In this document: positions 1 to 7,233 of the stretch, in pieces
How the letters are laid out: each line of letters opens with the position of its first letter
Position numbering within the stretch: position 1 is the first letter of the stretch
From: Frankiales bacterium
GTDB lineage: Bacteria > Actinomycetota > Actinomycetes > Mycobacteriales > SCTD01
Assembly (NCBI GenBank): GCA_025965495.1
Contig: JAOPWW010000543.1
Coordinates: 1-7,233, forward strand
Length of the DNA stretch: 7,233 nucleotides
Reading direction: 5' to 3'
Program-made: the position numbers and the translations under genes
Notes under the pieces: model-generated
Seen by the model: the letters and a program-made list of their open reading frames with translations, nothing else
Database searches by the model: none
What the model was told of the DNA's origin: nothing

Positions 1-887
1 GGGACCCCGCGCTCGTAGTGGACCTCCGCGGAGGCGCCGTAGGGGGCGACGAGGGCGGCGACCGTGCGCTGCACGAGGTCGGGGGCGCGCTGCCAGGCGT
101 CCTTGTCGAGCACCCGCAGCGTCCCCGCCAGGGTCCCCTCGCGGGGGATGGCGTTGCGCGCCTGCCCCGCCTCGACCCGGCCCCAGACCAGGCACAGCCC
201 GGCCCGCGGGTCGACGAGGCGGCCGAGGGCGTCGGGCAGCCCGGTCGCGACGGTGGCCAGCACGTGGACCAGGTCGACGGTGTTGTGCGGGCGGGAGGTG
301 TGGCCGCCGGGCCCGGTCACCCGGATCTCGACGGCGTCGGCGGCTGCGGTGATCGGTCCGGGCCGCAGGCCGACGCGGCCGGCCTCGAGCGAGGGGTCGC
401 AGTGCAGCCCGAACAGCGACGACAGGCCGGCGTGGTGGCCCTCCTCGATGACGTCGAGGGCGCCGCCCGGCATCATCTCCTCGGCCGGCTGGAAGATCAG
501 CCGCACCCGGCCGGGGAGCTGGTCGGCGACCTCGGCGAGCGCGAGGCCGGCACCGAGGACGACGGCGGTGTGGACGTCGTGGCCGCAGGCGTGGCAGACG
601 CCCTTGTTCTGCGACCGGTAGGCCACGTCCTTCTCGTCGCGCAGCGGCAGGGCGTCGATGTCGGCCCGCAGCCCGACGACGGCGTCGCCGCTGCCCAGCT
701 CGCAGACCAGTCCGGTGCCGCCGGCGAGGACCGTGGGGGCGAGCCCGGCCCGCTCGAGCTGCTCCACCAGGACCCCGGTGGTGCGGCGCTCCTGGCGGCC
801 GAGCTCGGGGTGGGCGTGCAGGTCGCGCCGCAGGGCGACGAGGTCGCGCTCGTGCGCCGCGAGCCAGGTGTCGAGGTGGGTCTGCAC
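1..887 (-). CDS. M20D-family metallo-amidohydrolase (3' end outside window)
   Basis: Cytoplasmic two-metal amidohydrolase of the M20D group (relatives: hippurate hydrolase, N-acyl-amino-acid deacylase, IAA-amide hydrolase), which releases an acyl group or amino acid from an amide. The window holds the first 295 residues of a family usually near 390-420 aa; the C-terminus is cut off. Visible in order: RRDLHAHPEL (20-29), RADIDALP (74-81), CHACGHDVHT (98-107) with predicted metal ligands C101 and H103, QPAEE (133-137) with catalytic/metal E136-E137, GLH (160-162) with ligand H162, then the lid-domain motif GGHTSRPH and NAIPREG. The GTG start at 885-887 directly follows the TAG of the upstream ligase and is in the same frame, so no earlier start is possible; the distance to RDLHAHPEL fits the family. 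There is no clear Shine-Dalgarno, which suggests translational coupling. Family assignment is firm; the substrate is unknown. Confidence 0.93.
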   Translation of the reverse strand, partial: MQTHLDTWLAAHERDLVALRRDLHAHPELGRQERRTTGVLVEQLERAGLAPTVLAGGTGLVCELGSGDAVVGLRADIDALPLRDEKDVAYRSQNKGVCHACGHDVHTAVVLGAGLALAEVADQLPGRVRLIFQPAEEMMPGGALDVIEEGHHAGLSSLFGLHCDPSLEAGRVGLRPGPITAAADAVEIRVTGPGGHTSRPHNTVDLVHVLATVATGLPDALGRLVDPRAGLCLVWGRVEAGQARNAIPREGTLAGTLRVLDKDAWQRAPDLVQRTVAALVAPYGASAEVHYERGV

Positions 888-2063
888 CTAGACCGCCCCG
901 GGGGCGCCGGGTTCGCCCACGAGGACCGGCATCGCCGTCGGGGCGTTCTCGGCGAACTCGCGCAGGAGGCTGTCGACGACGGCGGTGAGGTCGCCCCCCG
1001 ACGCGGCCGCGACAGCCCGCTGCCGCTGGTAGGACGCACCGGTCTCGAGGACGCCGAGCACGCGCGACAGCTCCTCGGTGCAGCCGAGCCGCTCGGCCGT
1101 GGGGGCGAGCTCCTGGACGAGCTCGACGAGCGCCTCGCGCACCGGGACGACGCGGTCGTCCTCCCCGACGATGATCTCGGCGTCGAGGCCGTACCGGGCG
1201 GCCCGCCACTTGTTCTCGCGGACGACCCAGCCCTTGGGCGTCGGCAGCGTGTAGCCCTTGTCGATCTCGCGGTCGAACGTCTCGACCAGGCACTGCCCGA
1301 TCGCCGCGACCATGCCGACCTCGTGCAGGGTCGGCAGGCCGTCGCAGATCCGCAGCTCGACCGTTCCGTAGACCGGGTGGGGGCGGATGTCCCACCAGAC
1401 CTCCTTGATGGAGGCGATCGTCCCCGTCTTGATCTGCGTGTCCATGTAGGCCTCGAAGGCCGGCCAGTCGGGCAGCTGGTAGGGCAGGCCCGCCGTCGGG
1501 AGCTGCTCGAAGACCTTGCTCCGGGCCGAGGCGAGGCCGGTGTCGTTGCCGATCCAGTACGGCGAGCTCGCCGACAGCGCCAGCAGGTGCGGCACGTAGG
1601 CGGTGAGGGCGTTGACGATCGGCATGACCTTCTCGGGCGCCTGCACGCCGACGTGGACGTGCACCCCGAAGATCTGCAGCTGGCGCGCCATGTGCTGCAT
1701 CTGCTCGACGAGCTGCTGGTAGCGCTCCTTCGGGCTGATCTGCTGGGTCGCCCAGTCCGACGTCGGGTGCGTGCCTGAGCACATGAGACCGAGGCCCCGG
1801 CGGTCGGCGGCCTCGCGCACCACCTCGACCGTGCCGGCGAGGTCGGCAGTCGCCTCCGCCACGGTCGTGCAGACGCCGGTGATGACCTCGACGCAGGACT
1901 CGAGCAGCTCCTGCTTGGCCTTGGGGTGCTCGCCGTCCGGGCTGAGCTCGGTGAGGATCTCGGTCGCCCCGGCCCGGAGCTGGCGCGTCTCGCGGTCCAC
2001 CAGCTCCAGCTCCCACTCGACACCGAGGCTCGAGCGCGGGGAGGACGCGAAGGGGATCTGCAC
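888..2063 (-). CDS. YbdK-type carboxylate-amine ligase / glutamate-cysteine ligase family (GCS2)
   Basis: ATP-dependent ligase of the GCS2 family, 391 aa, forming an amide between a carboxylate (glutamate in characterised relatives) and an amine such as cysteine; YbdK proteins have only weak glutamate-cysteine ligase activity and their true substrate is unsettled. Motifs: GVEWELELVD (14-23, ATP/metal glutamates E16 and E18), QELLESCVEVITG (51-63), SGTHPTSDW (96-104), FGVHVHVGV (132-140), LALSASSPYW (161-170), QLPTAGLPY (187-195), WWDIRPHP (223-230), ELRICDGLPT (236-245), ENKWRAARYGLDA (283-295), TGASYQRQ (341-348). From memory this closely resembles the mycobacterial YbdK-type protein (Rv0433), which also begins shortly before a F-A-x-S-P-R...LGVEWE stretch. 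That supports GTG at 2061-2063 over the upstream open frame, which lacks conserved sequence. It is probably leaderless and cotranscribed with the M20D gene. Confidence 0.93.
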   Translation of the reverse strand: MQIPFASSPRSSLGVEWELELVDRETRQLRAGATEILTELSPDGEHPKAKQELLESCVEVITGVCTTVAEATADLAGTVEVVREAADRRGLGLMCSGTHPTSDWATQQISPKERYQQLVEQMQHMARQLQIFGVHVHVGVQAPEKVMPIVNALTAYVPHLLALSASSPYWIGNDTGLASARSKVFEQLPTAGLPYQLPDWPAFEAYMDTQIKTGTIASIKEVWWDIRPHPVYGTVELRICDGLPTLHEVGMVAAIGQCLVETFDREIDKGYTLPTPKGWVVRENKWRAARYGLDAEIIVGEDDRVVPVREALVELVQELAPTAERLGCTEELSRVLGVLETGASYQRQRAVAAASGGDLTAVVDSLLREFAENAPTAMPVLVGEPGAPGAV

Positions 2064-2069
2064 GCCCGG

Positions 2070-2075
2070 ACAGTA
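2070..2075 (-). promoter_or_regulatory. Putative -10 box of a leaderless promoter for the YbdK-type ligase
   Basis: On the minus strand TACTGT matches the actinobacterial -10 pattern TANNNT and lies 6 nt before the GTG start codon. That is the spacing expected if transcription begins on the first base of the codon. The start has no Shine-Dalgarno, which fits a leaderless mRNA. No good -35 hexamer is seen at 16-18 bp; TTGCGG lies too close, at 14 bp. The 91-bp gap (2064-2154) is shared with the divergent amidase gene, for which no convincing promoter was recognised. Confidence 0.5.
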
Positions 2076-2154
2076 CCCAGGGGCCTGCGCCGCAACGTGC
2101 TGTTCACACGGGGTCGGGCAGGAGCCGCGGGGCCCGCCGTCGAACCCTCCTGGC

Positions 2155-3738
2155 ATGCGCCTGCTCTCCCTCGCCACCGCGTCCGCCCTGCTCGTCGGTG
2201 GCGTCGTCGCCTCCACCGCCGACGCCGCCCCCGCTCCTCGCCCGACCGGCTCGCCCGCCGCGGACTGCCGCGCCACCGTCGCGGGGCTCGACCTGGAGAC
2301 CGCCACGGTCGAGGACCTGACCCGGGCCATGGCCGCGCACCGGCTCACCTCCCAGCAGCTCGTCGCCGCCTACCTCGCGCGCATCGCTGCCTACGACGGA
2401 CCGACCAACGCGATCCGCGCGCTGGACCCGACCGCGATGGCGCAGGCGAAGCGGCTCGACGCCGAGCGGGCCCGCGGCGAGGTCCGCGGCCCGCTGCACG
2501 GCGTCCCCGTGCTGCTCAAGGACAACATCGGCACCAAGGACCTCCCGACGACGGCGGGCTCGCTCGCGCTGAAGGACCTCGTCCCCTACGACGACGCCGT
2601 CCTCACCGCGAAGCTGCGCGCGGCCGGCGCCGTCGTCCTCGGCAAGACGAACCTGTCGGAGTTCGCGAACTGGGTGTCGCTCACCATGCCGAACGGCTAC
2701 TCGAGCCTCGGCGGCCAGGTGCGGGAGGCCTACGGCCTCGGCGACCCGAGCGGGTCGTCGTCGGGCTCCGGCGTCGCCGGGTCGATGGCCTTCGCCGCTG
2801 GCACGTTCGGCTCCGAGACCTCCGGCTCGATCCTGTCGCCGAGCAGCGTCAACGGCCTCGTCGGCGTCAAGCCCACCCGCGGCCTGGTCAGCCGCACCGG
2901 CGTCATCCCGCTCGCCGAGGGCTTCGACACCGCAGGCCCCATGACCCGCAACGTCGACGACGCCGCGGCCCTGCTGTCCGCCGTCGCCGGCAGCGACAAG
3001 GCCGACCCCGCGACCGTCGAGGCGCAGGCCCACCTGCCCGCGGGCGGCGACTACACGAGGGGCCTGGACCACGCGTCGCTGAAGGGGGTGCGGCTCGGGT
3101 ACAGCCAGGCCGACGCCGACGCGCTGCCCGCCGACAGCAAGGCCCTGTACGCCGAGGCCCTCGCGGACCTGCGCCGCCTCGGCGCCGTCCTCGTCCCGAC
3201 CGAGACGCTGGACGACCTCGGCAACGCCGGGATCGCCGAGACCGGCCTGATCCCGGGCGACTTCCACGCCAACCTCGACCACTACCTGCAGACCATGGCG
3301 CCGACGCCGAAGAGCGGCGTGCACTCGCTGGCCGAGATCGCGGTGTTCAACCAGCAGCACCCCGACCAGGTCAAGTACGGCCAGGACCTCATCGTGGCGA
3401 GCGTGGCCGCGCCCGCGAGCCGGGCCGCCGCCTCGGCCTCGGCGCTGGCCCTGCGCACGACGTCGGGTGCGACCGTCGACGCCGCGCTGCAGCAGGACGG
3501 ACTGGCAGCGATCGTCGGGCCGGGGCCGCTGTACGCGAACACGGGGGCGAGCGCCGGCTACCCGACGGTGATCGTGCCGATGGGCCTGACGACGGCGAAG
3601 CGCCCCCTCGGCCTGTCCTTCCTCGGTACGAAGTGGGACGAGCGGGACCTGCTCACGTACGCCGCCGCGTACGAGCACGGCACGGAGCGCCGCGTCCCGC
3701 CGACCGTCGTCGACAGGGCGCTGCTCACGGGCTGCTGA
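2155..3738 (+). CDS. Secreted amidase-signature hydrolase (peptide-amidase-like)
   Basis: Amidase-signature serine hydrolase of 527 aa with a Ser-cisSer-Lys triad, hydrolysing C-terminal or small-molecule amides to acid plus ammonia/amine. Residues 1-24 form a Sec signal peptide (MRLL, hydrophobic core, cleavage near ADA|AP), so the enzyme is exported. Catalytic residues: K122 in VLLKDNIG, cis-Ser S201 in GSSSGSG (200-206), nucleophile S225 in GSETSGSILSPSS (219-231); the spacing K+79/S+24 equals that remembered for Stenotrophomonas peptide amidase (K123, S202, S226). KPTRGLVSRTGVIP and DTAGPMTRNVDDAA follow, as in that subfamily. Position 223 is Ser where Asp or Gly is usual. The mature protein has only two cysteines, C38 and the last residue C527. 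ATG 2155 is the only possible start ahead of the signal peptide, yet no Shine-Dalgarno precedes it. Divergent from the ligase; the acyl-CoA synthetase follows after 58 bp. Confidence 0.92.
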   Translation: MRLLSLATASALLVGGVVASTADAAPAPRPTGSPAADCRATVAGLDLETATVEDLTRAMAAHRLTSQQLVAAYLARIAAYDGPTNAIRALDPTAMAQAKRLDAERARGEVRGPLHGVPVLLKDNIGTKDLPTTAGSLALKDLVPYDDAVLTAKLRAAGAVVLGKTNLSEFANWVSLTMPNGYSSLGGQVREAYGLGDPSGSSSGSGVAGSMAFAAGTFGSETSGSILSPSSVNGLVGVKPTRGLVSRTGVIPLAEGFDTAGPMTRNVDDAAALLSAVAGSDKADPATVEAQAHLPAGGDYTRGLDHASLKGVRLGYSQADADALPADSKALYAEALADLRRLGAVLVPTETLDDLGNAGIAETGLIPGDFHANLDHYLQTMAPTPKSGVHSLAEIAVFNQQHPDQVKYGQDLIVASVAAPASRAAASASALALRTTSGATVDAALQQDGLAAIVGPGPLYANTGASAGYPTVIVPMGLTTAKRPLGLSFLGTKWDERDLLTYAAAYEHGTERRVPPTVVDRALLTGC

Positions 3739-3744
3739 GCGCCG

Positions 3745-3758
3745 GTGACGTGTGTCAC
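3745..3758 (+). promoter_or_regulatory. CRP/FNR-like palindrome GTGA-N6-TCAC
   Basis: GTGAC-GTGT-GTCAC is a perfect 5-bp-arm palindrome, six bases after the amidase stop and 39 bp before the acyl-CoA synthetase start. GTGA-N6-TCAC is the core recognised by CRP/GlxR-type regulators, which control carbon and fatty-acid genes in actinobacteria. The outer T/A of the full TGTGA...TCACA consensus is absent (G and G here). It could also be read as an RNA hairpin competing with the longer inverted repeat that shares its right arm. No promoter elements are clear next to it. Confidence 0.4.
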
Positions 3759-3796
3759 GCTCGGGATCCCCGACCCGTCCCTCCGGAGGCCCGAGC

Positions 3797-3801
<5 letters not shown>
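3754..3801 (+). promoter_or_regulatory. 12-bp inverted repeat enclosing the ribosome binding site and start codon
   Basis: GTCACGCTCGGG (3754-3765) is the exact reverse complement of CCCGAGCGTGAC (3790-3801). In RNA this gives a 12-bp GC-rich stem with a 24-nt loop: the GTG start (3797-3799) is buried in the 3' arm and the Shine-Dalgarno sits in the loop. The 5' arm overlaps the right half of the 3745-3758 palindrome, so the two hairpins cannot form together. No U-run follows, so it is not a classical terminator. It could act as a translational switch or as a DNA operator; no experiment supports either. Confidence 0.5.
3785..3789 (+). promoter_or_regulatory. Shine-Dalgarno that decides the acyl-CoA synthetase start
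   Basis: GGAGG, 7 nt before GTG 3797, is the only good ribosome binding site near the several in-frame GTG/ATG codons at 3797, 3806, 3827, 3848 and 3860. It therefore selects the first. It is the right half of a 10-bp palindrome CCTCCGGAGG (3780-3789), a second possible way of masking the site. Confidence 0.8.
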
Positions 3802-5482
<1,681 letters not shown>

Positions 5483-5516
5483 GGAACCGGTCCGGCGCGG
5501 GCGGAGTCGGAGGGGC

Positions 5517-6326
5517 ATGAGGTCCGTCCCCGCCGTCCTGCTGCTGCTCGCGGCGACCGGCTGCTCCACGTCCGCCGGGGCCGACGTCGAGCTGCGGACC
5601 GCACCCGCCGCCTGCCGCCCGCAGAGCGCCTCGCCGGGTCCGCTGCTGCTGCAGCAGGCGACGCGGGACGTGCCCGGCCCGACCTACGCCGCCCGGACCG
5701 ACGGCCCCTGCGGGCTGGTCGTCACCTTCGTCGGTGCCCCCGAGGGCGACGGGCCCTGTGCGGTCGCGGAGTACGTCGGGCACCTCGAGCCCGACGGCGA
5801 CGACCTGCGGCTGGACGTCGAGGCCCGGCACACCGGCGAGCAGCCGTCGGGGCGCACGGCCTGCACCCTCGTCGGGCAGCAGCGCTCGTTCCGGGTCGCC
5901 GGGACCGAGCCGCTGGCCGGTCGGCGGCTGGTCGATGCACAGGGCCACGCCCTGCAGGTCGCCGACGGCGCGCAGCTGCTCCGTCCGGGCGCCCTGCCTG
6001 AGGGCTGGACCGAGGGGCCCGAGGGTCAGGACGTCTTCGCCGCCGGCTGGTCGCTGACGCTGCTCGGACCCAGCGGCCTCCGGGCCACCCTCCGCGAGGG
6101 CGACGCGGCCCTGGGACGACCCGGCCGCACCCCGCCGGGCTTCGGCGCGCAGGTGCGCGACCGGCCGACCGTCCGCGGGGTCGAGGCGGTGCTGACGACC
6201 TTCGACGAGCCGCCCGGCAACGCCGTCCTGCAGTGGGTCGAGGGCGACCGCGGCTACGCGCTGCAGGCCCTCGGGCCGCTCCCCCGACCCGAGGTGCTGG
6301 CCGAGATCGCCGACGCCCTGCGCTGA
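5517..6326 (+). CDS. Putative lipoprotein of unknown function
   Basis: 269 aa, function not recognised. Residues 1-15 are a short lipoprotein signal (MRSVPAVLLLLAATG) ending in a lipobox with lipidated C16, so the protein should be anchored on the outer face of the membrane. The mature part has four further cysteines, C33, C65, C81 and C116, all in the N-terminal half and able to form two disulfides. The C-terminal half contains a predicted beta pattern, LQWVEGDRGYALQALG (238-253), followed by a short helix to the end; this loosely recalls the strand-strand-helix end of some extracytoplasmic DUF4367-like domains, a weak impression only. ATG 5517 follows GGAGG (5509-5513) at a short 3-nt spacing, with GGAG at 5503-5506 as an alternative. 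The gene lies 34 bp after the acyl-CoA synthetase, possibly in one transcript, and converges with the acylase gene. Confidence 0.82.
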   Translation: MRSVPAVLLLLAATGCSTSAGADVELRTAPAACRPQSASPGPLLLQQATRDVPGPTYAARTDGPCGLVVTFVGAPEGDGPCAVAEYVGHLEPDGDDLRLDVEARHTGEQPSGRTACTLVGQQRSFRVAGTEPLAGRRLVDAQGHALQVADGAQLLRPGALPEGWTEGPEGQDVFAAGWSLTLLGPSGLRATLREGDAALGRPGRTPPGFGAQVRDRPTVRGVEAVLTTFDEPPGNAVLQWVEGDRGYALQALGPLPRPEVLAEIADALR

Positions 6327-6355
6327 TCGCCGCCGTGCTGAGCCCTAGGCGGTGA
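6327..6355 (+). terminator. Possible hairpin terminator between convergent genes
   Basis: TCGCCGCC (6327-6334) can pair with GGCGGTGA (6348-6355), an 8-bp stem with one G-U pair and a 13-nt loop. It begins just after the lipoprotein stop and runs over the stop codon of the converging acylase gene (6345-6347). Read on the minus strand the stem has one mismatch. No U-run is present, which is common in high-GC actinobacteria, but it also makes the call weak. Confidence 0.35.
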
Positions 6356-7233
6356 GGTGCAGCGTGCTGACCGCGTGGCCCTTCACCGACGCCGGGCTGA
6401 ACCGCTCGGTGACCCACGTCTTGCTGCTGAACAGGCGGGTCTGGTCGGCGTAGTGCGGGGAGCTCGGGTTGTCGCTCTCGCTGTAGGTGAGGATCGTGCG
6501 GGCGTCCGGCCACTCCGAGGACGTCCAGCCGACGACCTGCACGAACGACGAGCCGTGCACGGGGTCGACCAGCCCGGGCTTGCCGGCCGTGGTCCGGACC
6601 GCGATGGCGTTGAACTGGCCCTCGGGGTCGCCCGGTCCGCCGGGGATCATGATCTTCAGCTTCCCGCGCTGGGCGTACTGGTAGCTGCCCTGCTGCGCGC
6701 CGGCGTCGATGCCGGAGGCCCGCAGGGAGGCGACCGCGTCGCCGAAGGCCTGCTGCACGGCCGGGCTCTGCGTGTTGACCGTGTTCGGGGTGTGCACGGG
6801 GTCGGCCGGGTCGAAGGCGTTGACCCAGGGACCGCCCTGCGCCGCGAGGGCGCCGCCGAAGAAGGCCCGCCACAGCAGCGACCCGCGGCTGCGGACGTCC
6901 TCGTGCCGGTCCCAGGCGGCGAGCACGTCGCAGGCGTTCCCGACGTCGACGGGCGTGCCACTGCTCGTCGGCGCCAGGCCGCCCGTAAAGCCCTTGCACA
7001 TGGCGACGACGTCGTCGCGGCCCATCTCGCCGGTGTAGGAGCGGTCGGAGAACACGAGGTCCTGCAGGTTCTGGCGGGTGAAGCCCTTGCCCGGCTTCCC
7101 GTCGGTCCCGTCGATCCGGCTCGTGGTCATGACCAGGCCGATGCGGGTGCGCAGGGTCCGCTCCGTGCCCTCGTCGCCGACGATCAGCGGGAAGCCCGTG
7201 AGGGGCTTCGCGGGGTTCGCCAGCCAGTAGGAG
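6345..7233 (-). CDS. Penicillin-acylase-family Ntn-hydrolase, C-terminal part (5' end outside window)
   Basis: The C-terminal 295 residues of a penicillin/aculeacin/acyl-homoserine-lactone acylase-type protein, normally 700-850 aa, exported and self-cleaved into alpha and beta chains; it hydrolyses the amide linking an acyl chain to a beta-lactam, lipopeptide or lactone. The open frame runs to the window edge starting SYWLANPAKPLTGFPLI, a stretch that in the family follows the N-x-N-D motif carrying the catalytic beta-chain Asn, so that residue and the nucleophilic Ser lie upstream of the window. Other family signatures: GDEGTERTLRTRIG (19-32), FDPADPVHTPNTVN, GSSFVQVVGW, ARTILTYSESDNPSSPHYADQTRLF, then a short tail ending HLTA. 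Two cysteines (in AMCKGF and GNACDV) probably form a disulfide, in keeping with export. The internal ATG at 7128-7130 is not the start, since conserved sequence continues ahead of it. Substrate cannot be told from this part. Confidence 0.92.
   Translation of the reverse strand, partial: SYWLANPAKPLTGFPLIVGDEGTERTLRTRIGLVMTTSRIDGTDGKPGKGFTRQNLQDLVFSDRSYTGEMGRDDVVAMCKGFTGGLAPTSSGTPVDVGNACDVLAAWDRHEDVRSRGSLLWRAFFGGALAAQGGPWVNAFDPADPVHTPNTVNTQSPAVQQAFGDAVASLRASGIDAGAQQGSYQYAQRGKLKIMIPGGPGDPEGQFNAIAVRTTAGKPGLVDPVHGSSFVQVVGWTSSEWPDARTILTYSESDNPSSPHYADQTRLFSSKTWVTERFSPASVKGHAVSTLHLTA

Noticed and set aside
18..1778. Long open frame on the plus strand opposite the M20D and ligase genes
   Set aside because: It is rich in Gly, Arg, Ala and Asp with no family motif and lies wholly opposite two well-supported genes. 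Such frames arise in very GC-rich DNA.
2096..2110. CGTG-N7-CACG inverted repeat in the divergent intergenic region
   Set aside because: Four-base arms are expected by chance in DNA of this composition; nothing else supports an operator.
2064..2348. N-terminal extension of the ligase to an upstream ATG
   Set aside because: The extra 95 residues are unconserved and overlap the divergent amidase gene. Related proteins begin near the FASSPRSSLG stretch, and a leaderless-type -10 box precedes GTG 2063.
3752..3796. ATG at 3752 as the start of the acyl-CoA synthetase
   Set aside because: No ribosome binding site precedes it, and the strong GGAGG at 3785-3789 points to GTG 3797. The added residues would be unconserved.
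5722..6999. Minus-strand open frame crossing the lipoprotein/acylase junction
   Set aside because: It is in a different frame from the acylase, has no motif, and overlaps two genes that have good evidence.

Overview
The window is very GC-rich DNA, with coding third positions almost entirely G or C. GTG starts are common and genes are tightly packed. Together with a mycobacterial-style YbdK-type carboxylate-amine ligase and an actinobacterial AlkK-type acyl-CoA synthetase, this points to a chromosomal segment of a high-GC Actinomycetota. No mobile element, integrase, tRNA, rRNA or CRISPR array was seen, and every base outside genes lies in a gap shorter than 100 bp.

Layout: (1) 1-2063, minus strand: a two-gene unit, a GCS2/YbdK-type glutamate-cysteine-ligase-like enzyme (888-2063) followed with zero spacing by an M20D amidohydrolase (1-887, 3' end outside the window). 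(2) 2064-2154: a divergent intergenic region with a likely leaderless promoter for the ligase. (3) 2155-3738, plus: a secreted amidase-signature enzyme resembling peptide amidase. (4) 3739-3796: a short gap full of structure: a CRP-like palindrome, a 12-bp inverted repeat that swallows the next start codon, and a strong Shine-Dalgarno. (5) 3797-5482, plus: a medium/long-chain acyl-CoA synthetase whose first codons are a tandem 21-bp repeat. (6) 5517-6326, plus: a small unclassified lipoprotein. (7) 6345-7233, minus: the C-terminal part of a penicillin-acylase-family (Ntn-hydrolase) protein, converging on the lipoprotein gene, with its 5' end outside the window.

Four of the six genes make or break amide bonds using unrelated folds (M20 metallohydrolase, GCS2 ligase, amidase-signature hydrolase, Ntn acylase), and a fifth activates fatty acids. 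A shared pathway is only a guess; they may simply be neighbours. The most unusual sequence is the initiation region of the acyl-CoA synthetase (3745-3863). There, two mutually exclusive hairpins and three tandem GTG-containing repeats surround the start codon and could form a translational switch or a compound operator.
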